The translations under genes were made by a program, and so were the position numbers. This document shows, in pieces, positions 1 through 7,053 of a DNA stretch of 7,621 nt. Origin of the DNA: CAYHOI01 sp964358175 (GTDB lineage Bacteria; Margulisbacteria; Riflemargulisbacteria; GWF2-35-9); the NCBI GenBank assembly GCA_964358175.1, contig CAYHOI010000090.1, positions 1-7,621 of the forward strand. The letters are read 5' to 3'. Every line of letters begins with the position of its first letter. Position 1 is the stretch's first letter. The notes beneath the pieces are model-generated. The model searched no databases and was not told where the DNA came from. It saw nothing but the letters and a program-made list of their open reading frames with translations.

Positions 1-1056
1 TTCAATACCGAGTTTGAAAATATTGCCAATAAAATATTGGAAACCAAAACGGAGAAATTTACAGAACTCAATAAAAACAATCTGAAAAATATATTGGAGC
101 CTTTAGGAAAGAATATTGATGAGTTTAAAAAACAGGTTGATGAAGTCTACAAAACCGAGTCAAAAGAACGATTTTCATTGGGTGAAAAAGTCAAGGAATT
201 GACTCAACTTAATCAGGTCATTAGCGAGGAAGCCAGAAATCTGACCAACGCGCTAAAGGGTGAATCCAAAACACAAGGACGTTGGGGTGAAATGATTTTA
301 GAAAGTATCTTAGAGAAATCTGGGTTGCGAAAAGATGAACAATATTTCATGGAATATGAATTATTAGATGAAAATGGAAACGCGCTAAAATCAGACTCTG
401 AAGGCAAGAAAATGCGTCCTGACGCAGTCATCAAGTATCCCGACAACAGGAATGTGATTATTGACTCAAAGGTGTCATTAAATGCGTTTACCAGGTGGCG
501 TGAAGCGACTGATATTGAGGAGCAAAAGAAAGAATTAGACGCTCATATCATGGCTATCAAAAACCACATCATGTCCCTCAGTGCTAAAGGATATGATGAT
601 TATGACAAAGCTCTTGATTTTGTCATGATGTTTGTGCCCAGCGAACCTGCTTATATAGCGGCAGTACAGGGCGATTCCACCTTATGGGACTTTGCTTATA
701 ATAAAAGAATATTATTACTAAGTCCGACCAATTTGATTACTTCATTGAAGATTATGGTGGATTTGTGGAAGAGAGAATATCAGAATAAAAATGCAATAGA
801 AATAGCCGAAAGAGGAGCTAAATTATATGATAAGTTTGTGGGTTTTGTGACCAATCTGGAAGAAGTGGGCTCTCATATTGGGAAGGCTCAAGGCAAGTAT
901 GACGAAGCCTATAAACAATTAAGTACGGGCAATGATAATCTGGTATCCCAAGCTACAAAATTAAAAAATCTTGGATTAAAAACAAAAAAAGAGATGCCCA
1001 AAGAAATACTTAATGCATCTACCATTTACCAATTAGCTGAGGAGAGTATCGACTAA
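1..1056 (+). CDS. rmuC: RmuC-family DNA recombination protein, 5' truncated by window edge
   Basis: RmuC proteins have a predicted PD-(D/E)XK-like nuclease core and limit inversions between short inverted repeats in E. coli; the biochemical activity is not well defined. The frame is open from base 1, so the true start lies upstream. The TTG at 37 is an internal Leu, because the preceding residues FENIANKI already fit the family. Seen here are a coiled-coil-like stretch in roughly codons 15-85, the family landmark QGRWGE (WGE at 283-291), RPDAVIKYP with Asp at 421-423, and IIDSKVSLNAF with Asp at 463-465 and Lys at 469-471, which are the likely nuclease-fold residues. Further on come FVPSEPAY, LLLSPTNLI, WKREYQNKNA and GAKLYDKFVGFV. 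The missing N-terminus usually carries a membrane anchor and more coiled coil. Hand counts of three 60-base lines give 27, 32 and 40% GC, well below the next gene. The family call is secure; a nuclease role is inferred. Confidence 0.93.
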   Translation, partial: FNTEFENIANKILETKTEKFTELNKNNLKNILEPLGKNIDEFKKQVDEVYKTESKERFSLGEKVKELTQLNQVISEEARNLTNALKGESKTQGRWGEMILESILEKSGLRKDEQYFMEYELLDENGNALKSDSEGKKMRPDAVIKYPDNRNVIIDSKVSLNAFTRWREATDIEEQKKELDAHIMAIKNHIMSLSAKGYDDYDKALDFVMMFVPSEPAYIAAVQGDSTLWDFAYNKRILLLSPTNLITSLKIMVDLWKREYQNKNAIEIAERGAKLYDKFVGFVTNLEEVGSHIGKAQGKYDEAYKQLSTGNDNLVSQATKLKNLGLKTKKEMPKEILNASTIYQLAEESID

Positions 1057-1105
1057 TCATGTCCTCTATACTAGAACCAATCGGGAAGACACTTTAACAA
1101 AGAAG
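1057..1105 (+). other. Short rmuC-addB spacer
   Basis: This 49-base gap has no hairpin followed by a T run, so no intrinsic terminator separates rmuC from addB and read-through is possible. TATACT at 1067-1072 resembles a -10 box but lacks a convincing -35 at the right distance. The Shine-Dalgarno match ahead of addB is poor (AAAGAAG touching the ATG). The spacer coincides with a sharp change in base composition. Confidence 0.5.
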
Positions 1106-3709
1106 ATGCAGATTCATGCCGTTTCATTTAAGCGGGATATCCTTCTGGCATCCTTGGCACTACTAGATCATCGTTCAACGTTGGTGGTGGTTCCCACCGA
1201 AAAGAACAAGACAATCATTCAGCGTGCCTTGCAGGAGTCTTGTGGGCTAGGTTGTCATGGTGTCATGACGATGCCGGAGCTTATGGCACAGACACTTCGA
1301 CCAGATCGCCCTGTGGCAACAGACAAGAAACGACAGCTATTCTTTCATCAAATTTTGAATGACCAGGATCGAACCTTTTTTAAGATCCGATCCCAACGAG
1401 ATAGTTTTGCTTTGGCAACGGAGTTCTTTGGCTTCTGGGAAGAGTTAGCAGAGGAGCAAGTCAGGGCAACCCCGCAGGAGATGCTTACGCCGAGCCAAGT
1501 GCTTGTGATGGGGAGATTTGTTGCGATCAGAGATCGGTATCGAGATCATATTGCTCAGAGGGGCTATGCCGACAAGATCTTCCTTTTGGAAGAACCCTGT
1601 TGCCCCCCCCCTTTTGTGAGTAGCTTTGAGCGAATACTCATGATCAACGAGCTCTATTTCTCCCAACGACAAAAAGAATTCCTTCAGATCCTGTCTCAAA
1701 AAAGCGAGATTCTGCTTGCCATCCATGCCCCAGCGGAATGGATGGATCCTGTGAGGCTCAGACAGGTGCCACCTTCGATGAAAGAGCTTTCTCTCGATCA
1801 GATTCGATTGAATCAGATAACCCATTATAAAGTGCCGAATTCATTTATTCAGCTGATCCAGGCCATTGACGTTCTTGATCATCATCACGAAATTAAAACC
1901 CTGATTGACACCGATTTCTATGAGGGGGCTTACCCCATGCTGGTGAACCCAGATCGGTTTTTGTTTCAACGATTTACCTCTTTTAGCCAAACCCCTTTTT
2001 ATCGTTGGCTAAAAACATGGGCTCGTTTGATCGAAACTCGTTGCGAGCGTGCATGGTCTATCGACCGCCTATATGAGGCGGCCTGTTGGCCTGACTTTTC
2101 AGCTTATTATTCATGGGAGAATGCCTGGAAGAACGAACTTCGAAGTGAACGCAGTAAAGGTAAGTTATATGTTCAGACTGAAAAGCTATACGCAGAACCT
2201 TTTCGAAACGATGCAGAACGTATCCTGAAATTGAAGAAGTGGCCTGAATGGAAAGCTTTCCTGACAGAACGAGCAGAGCAGCTTGTAGAAGATCCGTTTC
2301 ACAGCCTTACCTGGCAGGGATACTTTGCAACAGTTGTTCAGCTCGATATTCTTGACGACGAAGGGTTTCTGCACGAAATAGATATTTTGGCCTATCTTTT
2401 GGATCAATTGGCTCTTGTGAGCGTTGCCCTTCCGGCAGGCGTGCCTGAGGAGCGGACGGTGAGAGTCGAGTCTCTAATGAACAGTCGTAATGTGAGCGAG
2501 GAGACGGTGCTTCTTCTCAATATGACAGAAGGGCGTATCCCCACACCGCGAAGGGCGCAGTTTCTGTTTTCAGAAAATCAGCGAAAACGACTTGGCCTCA
2601 AAACCTATGAAGACATCCTACAAAGAGAACGATACAACTTCATGCAGAAAGTATTAAGCGCGAAGCAGGCTATCCTTTTTTCAATCGAGAATGAAGAGGA
2701 GAATCTGACCACGAGTTCTTTTGTTGAAGAGCTTCTCCTGGCTTTTCCAAGCCTACGTACGTCAACACCCCTCCTCATGAGGGAGGAGGTTTTCCAGAAA
2801 TATCTTGCTCTATTTGGAAATGAAAATGCCCCTGTGGGAGCGAAATCCGGAGGTGAGGATACGCAGGATGACCTGCCCCGAAGACAGGCCGTTTCTCGAA
2901 CAAATTTGTCTTATAGTGCCTTTGCAAGCCTGCAGACGTGTGCCTACCAATTTGGTTTGCGCTACGACTATGCCTTCAGGCCTGGTGAGCGACAAACTTC
3001 GCGTGAGCTGAAAGCCTCTACACTGGGGCTTATGATTCATGACTTGTTTAACCAATTAGGAGAAGAAATCAGCAAAAGACTGTCTTCAGAGTACACATTG
3101 TTTACAAAACTATCCCAGCAGATCCCCTACGAAAAGCTCATTCGAATTACCTATGAGCGATACCTTTTATATATCCCGCCTTCCTGGCGAATTCGGTATT
3201 TTGAGGAGATTCTCCTGCCCATACTCAAGGAGTCCATGCAGGTGTTTGTAGAAGAGACGCTGGGGGCACGATTTTCGCCTACCCAGATTTCGCGCCTGCA
3301 CCTTGAAGAGAAAACACCTGTGATCCAAATCTCAGATACCCTGTCGCTGGAAGCTCGCGCGGATCTTCGACTCGAGACTCATGAAGGTGCTGCCTGGATT
3401 ATTGATTTCAAGACAGGGGCTCAAAAAGACCGACAGCAGCTGGATTTTTATGAGCTCTATTATTACGGAAATTCATCATCTTTTCGCGTGAAAGAAAAAT
3501 TATTCTACAATGTACTGGAGTCTCATTGCGACTTTCCCATTACCGATCAGCTTCTGAGCCTTGAGGTTATCGAGAAGGAAGTTCATTCGCTGCGAAGTGA
3601 GGCATACTACCCACGAACGACAGCTCGTTCTCGTTGTTTATACTGTGATTACCAGGCCATTTGTCGAACACCCAGACACCAAGCAGTGAGAGGGGCGGAG
3701 TCCAAATGA
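1106..3709 (+). CDS. addB: AddB-like PD-(D/E)XK nuclease subunit of an AddAB/RexAB-type helicase-nuclease
   Basis: This is the probable AddB partner of the downstream AddA; in known complexes AddB scans for Chi and its nuclease cuts one strand during break resection. The N-terminus resembles a decayed helicase domain (LVVVPTEKNK near residues 26-35) with no Walker A, unlike Bacillus AddB. A second helicase-like block has VRVESLMNSR (about 452) and LLNMTEGRIP with Glu475. The C-terminal nuclease has GLMIH (His645), ARAD (Asp753) and IIDFKTG (Asp767, Lys769). Cys612 together with Cys844, Cys847 and Cys853 (C-x2-C-x5-C) matches the AddB iron-sulfur staple. At 867 residues it is shorter than Bacillus AddB (about 1160). 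ATG 1106 is the only standard start available: upstream in this frame a TAG at 1034 closes it with no ATG, GTG or TTG between. A run of nine C lies at 1603-1611. The nuclease call is firm; the addB name rests on the motifs and the neighbour. Confidence 0.88.
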   Translation: MQIHAVSFKRDILLASLALLDHRSTLVVVPTEKNKTIIQRALQESCGLGCHGVMTMPELMAQTLRPDRPVATDKKRQLFFHQILNDQDRTFFKIRSQRDSFALATEFFGFWEELAEEQVRATPQEMLTPSQVLVMGRFVAIRDRYRDHIAQRGYADKIFLLEEPCCPPPFVSSFERILMINELYFSQRQKEFLQILSQKSEILLAIHAPAEWMDPVRLRQVPPSMKELSLDQIRLNQITHYKVPNSFIQLIQAIDVLDHHHEIKTLIDTDFYEGAYPMLVNPDRFLFQRFTSFSQTPFYRWLKTWARLIETRCERAWSIDRLYEAACWPDFSAYYSWENAWKNELRSERSKGKLYVQTEKLYAEPFRNDAERILKLKKWPEWKAFLTERAEQLVEDPFHSLTWQGYFATVVQLDILDDEGFLHEIDILAYLLDQLALVSVALPAGVPEERTVRVESLMNSRNVSEETVLLLNMTEGRIPTPRRAQFLFSENQRKRLGLKTYEDILQRERYNFMQKVLSAKQAILFSIENEEENLTTSSFVEELLLAFPSLRTSTPLLMREEVFQKYLALFGNENAPVGAKSGGEDTQDDLPRRQAVSRTNLSYSAFASLQTCAYQFGLRYDYAFRPGERQTSRELKASTLGLMIHDLFNQLGEEISKRLSSEYTLFTKLSQQIPYEKLIRITYERYLLYIPPSWRIRYFEEILLPILKESMQVFVEETLGARFSPTQISRLHLEEKTPVIQISDTLSLEARADLRLETHEGAAWIIDFKTGAQKDRQQLDFYELYYYGNSSSFRVKEKLFYNVLESHCDFPITDQLLSLEVIEKEVHSLRSEAYYPRTTARSRCLYCDYQAICRTPRHQAVRGAESK
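1603..1611 (+). repeat. C9 homopolymer tract inside addB
   Basis: Nine consecutive C residues encode part of CCPPPF near residue 169. The reading frame is correct on both sides, since ILMINELYFSQRQ follows in the AddB-like pattern, so at nine C the gene is ON. A gain or loss of one C would frameshift AddB early. Such tracts are prone to slippage in cells and to length errors in sequencing. Confidence 0.8.
3693..3700 (+). promoter_or_regulatory. Ribosome binding site of addA within the end of addB
   Basis: GGGCGGAG is a purine-rich Shine-Dalgarno-like site 5 bases before ATG 3706 and 8 bases before the adjacent ATG 3709. It supports initiation at this ATG pair rather than at a start after the premature stop. 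Confidence 0.55.
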
Positions 3710-6700
3710 TGATCCTTAAGAAGGTGATCAAAGCCAGTGCTGGAACAGGAAAAACCAATCAATTATCCTTGGAATACCTGTAACTGCTTCTCTCAGGAGT
3801 CCCCTATGAATCGATTCTTGTGGTTACCTTCACCCGTAAGGCGACGGCCCAGATTCGTAGTCGCGTTTTTGGACATTTGCGAATGCTTTGCGAAAGGAGT
3901 CCAGAAGGTAGATTAGAGGAGCTGCAAAGTTTGCAAAAGAATTTGTGTGCGATTCTTCCTTCAGGAACGCTTCCCGCTCAAGAGGCTATCCGTAACCTTT
4001 ATGAAAACCTTCTCATACACAAACACCAAGTGCGCATTCAAACCCTCGATGGAGTGGTGAACTGGATTTTCTCAGAATTGATCGCTCCCCATTTGCAACT
4101 CTATAACCCGATGAGAATTGATGAAAGCATCAACGAAGAAACCTATATGGCGGTGTTCTTAGCGATGCTTTCAGATCCTTCAGACTGGAAGATTCTACGC
4201 GAATTTCTGGCGCAAAGCAATTTTCAGAAAAGTCTCCTCAAGTACGAACGACTTATTGCGAACCTTGTTCAGAATCGATGGAAAATCGAGCAATTACGAG
4301 CATTGCCTCTGCGTGATATTTCCGCACCCTCCTGTCAAGTTCTTCAAGAAAACCTGAATGAGTTGCTAGGCAGGCTAGAGAAAGAGTCCAATGATTTACC
4401 CAGCTCGCTCAAGTCGGGATGGGACTTTTTGTTAACCTACTGGCGAGATCAATCTGAAGCCTCTTTTGCGCGTCTCATGCGGCATAAATCCTCTCGCATC
4501 CTAAAAGAGGACTACTGTTGGAAGAAAGTAGCCTTTAAGAGTCAGCATGTCGAATTGCTGGAGCAATATAACGCCCTCAAAAAGGGGCTTTCGCTTTATC
4601 TCTTTGAGGAAAGAATGAGCCCCTATATTGCCAAGCTTCACGCTGTCGCAGAACGGGTTAACGAACGTTATGATGAAATCAAAATGAGCCAAAAAAGATT
4701 TACTTATCAGGATATTTTGTTTTACACCTTCCGTTACTTATATTCGGAGGAGCTCTCGCTGATTGATCGGGATAATGATATGGTTCTCAATGAATTTTAT
4801 GAACGACTTAGTGCGCGAATTCGCTATGTGCTGATCGATGAATTTCAGGATACCAGCCTGCTTCAATGGAAAATCCTCGCGCCGCTGATTACGGAAAATA
4901 TCTCGGATGAAACCCAGCCGGGGGGAGTGATTGTGGTCGGAGATGAGAAGCAGGCGATCTATGGCTGGCGAGGGGGAGAGATGTCGCTACTCACCACCCT
5001 GCCGAAGATGCTCCGTGCGCCTACCCTTCTCACATTGGGGACTTCTTACCGAAGTACACCGCTACTCATAAAAACGATTAACGCGATGTTCGGTGCCATT
5101 CCGAGTCTGACAAATGCTTTTGGCTCGTATCAATGGCATTATGACCCTGTTCGCAGTGCGAGCCAGAGCGATGCGGGCTATGTTGAGATCTCTGTTGTTC
5201 GCCGCCAGCAGTCAGATGAACCAGCAATTCGACAGTTTGTTCTGCGTATCAAAGAAGCCATGGAGCACAGTCAGCTCTCCCTTTCGCAGACCGCGATTTT
5301 GGTGAGAACCAATGCTGAAATGGAGAAGATTGCGCTGTATGCTGAAAACGAAGGGCTTAACATTGTGAGGCAAAGTGCTTCCTCTCTCTTGGATTATCCT
5401 GCAGTGAAGCCGATTTTGAAGTTTTTGACCTATTTGCGATACCGTGAATTTGCGGATCTTCTGGCATTTCTGCGTTCGGACTTGATTGGAATGAGTTCTT
5501 CCCAGATGGCGGTACTGCTAGAGACCTATCGATCTGTTGATCCTGAATTGCGACAGGATTTGTCAACGTATGAGGGGAAAAATTCCTGGGTAGATCAGAT
5601 TGCCCTCTTTCTTCAGACCAGGGAGTGCTCGCAGCCACTGCCCTTGCTTTTACTGAACGTGATTGAATTTTTTAAGGTGTCATCCGTGTTCCCATCCGTG
5701 GTAGACAGCAAGAACTTGGAACGGCTGATCGAAATAGTTCAGCAAATATATTCCAAAGCTGATGGTGAACCCAAAACGATGGGGTTCCTTCTGGATGAAT
5801 TGGAGAAGAATCGCAAAACCGAAATGTTTCGCCAGACTGGCTTAGAGCAGAGACAGGCCATTCAAATTATGACAGTTCACAAGGCCAAAGGGTTGGAATT
5901 TGAGAATGTTTTCTTTTACTGGGACGTTGTAGCAGCAAATCAGACCGATATTGATTTGCAGGCCATCTGTGTTTATGACGAGACCTTTCGGGTCTTGCAG
6001 GATGGGGTCATATATCCTGCTCAGGATCAAGTCATTTTGAGAAATATAAATCAGTTCAAGCCTCTCTTGGCGAAAGAATATGAAAAGAATCGAATGGAGT
6101 CTATCAATGAGCTGTATGTCGCATGTACCAGAAGCAAATCTTGTCTATGGATCATGGCGGTTGTTCGCCGAAACGTTGAAGAGATTGCGAAGTTGTCAGG
6201 CTGGACCTATCAGCAGTCGGAGGATGCCTATTATGTGTTTAAAGAGATGGTTGGTGCCGTAGCGGGGGAGACTCTGTTTGAGACTGACACGCCCCCATTT
6301 GTCATCGGAATGTTGCCCAAGAGGGGAGAGCCACCCCTTGAAAGGGCTGATGCCACGACCAATTGGGAGAGGATCAGTCCCTACCTTCAGACGCAAACAC
6401 GCAGGGTTCCTCCAAGAGAGCTCCCTGCGGATATCTTCAAGGTCGCTCGAGTAGCTTACCGTATTGAGCAGAATCGAGGGACGATTGTGCACCACTTCCT
6501 TTCCCATATTTATCATGGCCACGAGTGGGAGATGGAGAGGGCACAACAGTCTTGTTATCTCCTGTTTGGAGAAACCTTGCGAACGAAGGAATGGCCGATA
6601 CTGTTTGAGAGCCTTCAGAAGTTTATTCTGGAGCATCAAAGCCTCTTTGAAATGCGATGGCATGTCTGGACGGAGCAGGCTGTTTTTTGTAACGACAAAA

Positions 6701-6873
6701 TGTATCGCATTGATCGCCTGATGCGAGACCCTGTTTCCAAAGATATCTGGATTGTCGATTACAAAACCGGAGAACAGAAAGACCCTATGCAACTTGAGAC
6801 CTACAAGCGTGCAATAAATTTGCTTTTTACGGATTATAAAATCCGAACAGGCTTTATCGAGGTTCTGGTTTAA
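3706..6873 (+). CDS. addA: AddA-like UvrD-family helicase-nuclease, interrupted by an in-frame TAA at codon 26
   Basis: This is the motor subunit of an AddAB-type enzyme: a 3'-5' SF1A helicase with a C-terminal PD-(D/E)XK nuclease that unwinds and degrades broken DNA ends. Numbering from ATG 3706: Walker A ASAGTGKT (10-17), stop TAA (26), motif Ia VVTFTRKA (39-46), motif II DEFQDT (378-383), motif III GDEKQAIYGWRG (412-423), motif IV SYRS (447-450), motif V TVHKAKGLEF (723-732), motif VI VACTRSK (805-811). The nuclease has VHHFLSH (His929/His930), RIDRL (Asp1003) and VDYKTG (Asp1018, Lys1020). The ATG overlaps the addB stop as ATGA, which suggests coupled translation. The frame stays open for 1030 codons after the TAA; the longest uninterrupted part starts at GTG 3820 but has no Shine-Dalgarno and lacks Walker A. 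It is about 1055 codons long, somewhat short for AddA (about 1230 in Bacillus). It could be a very young pseudogene, a sequencing error or a recoded gene. Identity is firm; intactness is not. Confidence 0.9.
3781..3783 (+). other. Premature in-frame TAA stop in addA
   Basis: The frame from ATG 3706 reads KASAGTGKTNQLSLEYL, then TAA, then LLLSGVPYESILVVTFTRKA. In UvrD/AddA relatives the segment between Walker A and motif Ia is continuous, so TAA replaces a sense codon. Codons one base away include AAA, CAA, GAA, TAC, TAT, TCA and TTA. rmuC and addA themselves end in TAA, so a genome-wide reassignment of TAA is unlikely. Confidence 0.9.
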
Positions 6874-6883
6874 TCCACCAGAA
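6863..6883 (+). other. Hairpin overlapping the addA stop codon
   Basis: TTCTGGT (6863-6869) and ACCAGAA (6877-6883) are perfect inverted repeats of 7 bases around a 7-base loop that contains the addA stop. TAAAACG follows, not a T run, so it is not a standard intrinsic terminator. It may protect the 3' end of the addBA message or be chance. Confidence 0.35.
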
Positions 6884-6903
6884 TAAAACGATGCAAGAAA
6901 TGC

Positions 6904-6930
6904 TAAAGTTATGAACCATTCTACCGAAAA
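6904..6930 (+). promoter_or_regulatory. Sigma-28 (FliA/SigD-type) promoter of the flagellin gene
   Basis: The -35 element TAAAGTTA (6904-6911) matches the enterobacterial consensus TAAAGTTT at 7 of 8 positions. The spacer is exactly 11 bases (6912-6922), and the -10 element ACCGAAAA (6923-6930) matches GCCGATAA at 6 of 8, with the CCGA core intact. A start near 6937 is expected, giving a leader of about 115 nt. Flagellin is the classic late gene of this sigma factor, so the context supports the call. Confidence 0.8.
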
Positions 6931-6936
6931 TATCCT

Positions 6937-7053
6937 TACGACAATGTGAGAGGGATTGTGACGAGCGAAGGGGGTGAGAAAAGAAGAAGCGTTTTATTGG
7001 GGGTAGTTATTTCACGGATGAAGTAACAAGTTAAAAAACAAGGAGGAACAATT
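6937..7053 (+). promoter_or_regulatory. Long flagellin mRNA leader with two candidate CsrA-binding GGA sites
   Basis: The inferred leader is purine-rich. TTCACGGATGA (7011-7021) fits the CsrA consensus RUACARGGAUGU at 8 of its last 11 positions. The stretch at 7036-7047, AAACAAGGAGGA, fits at 9 of 12 and covers the Shine-Dalgarno. The two GGA cores are 26 nt apart. In Bacillus subtilis CsrA represses hag translation by binding two such leader sites, one over the Shine-Dalgarno; the same role here is inferred. No csrA or fliW is visible in the window. Confidence 0.4.
7041..7046 (+). promoter_or_regulatory. Strong Shine-Dalgarno of flagellin
   Basis: AGGAGG lies 7 bases before ATG 7054. The spacing fixes the start at 7054 rather than at the in-frame ATG at 7060, although the latter would give the more usual short N-terminus beginning MQIMNN. 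Confidence 0.85.

Noticed and set aside
1067..1072. TATACT as a -10 box for an addB promoter
   Set aside because: It is a single hexamer without a credible -35 partner; such matches are common by chance.
1059..1097. Mini-ORF of 12 codons (ATG to TAA) between rmuC and addB, with GGAGAG 12 bases upstream
   Set aside because: It is too short to judge, the spacing from the purine run is long, and nothing links it to leader-peptide control.
1445..1825. 126-codon open frame on the minus strand opposite addB
   Set aside because: It is fully inside addB, has no family resemblance, and its composition is explained by the coding strand.
2768..2789. Imperfect palindrome around CTCATGAG within addB
   Set aside because: It is inside coding sequence, interrupted by a bulge, and explained by ordinary codons. 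There is no T run or partner copy.
3781..3783. Genome-wide reassignment of TAA as a sense codon
   Set aside because: rmuC ends at TAA 1054-1056 and addA at TAA 6871-6873, both at natural family end points, so TAA works as a stop here.
6196..6792. 198-codon open frame on the minus strand opposite addA
   Set aside because: It lies antisense to the addA C-terminal region, where the plus strand carries clear nuclease motifs. It has no recognisable domain and no Shine-Dalgarno that I could see, so it is a shadow frame.
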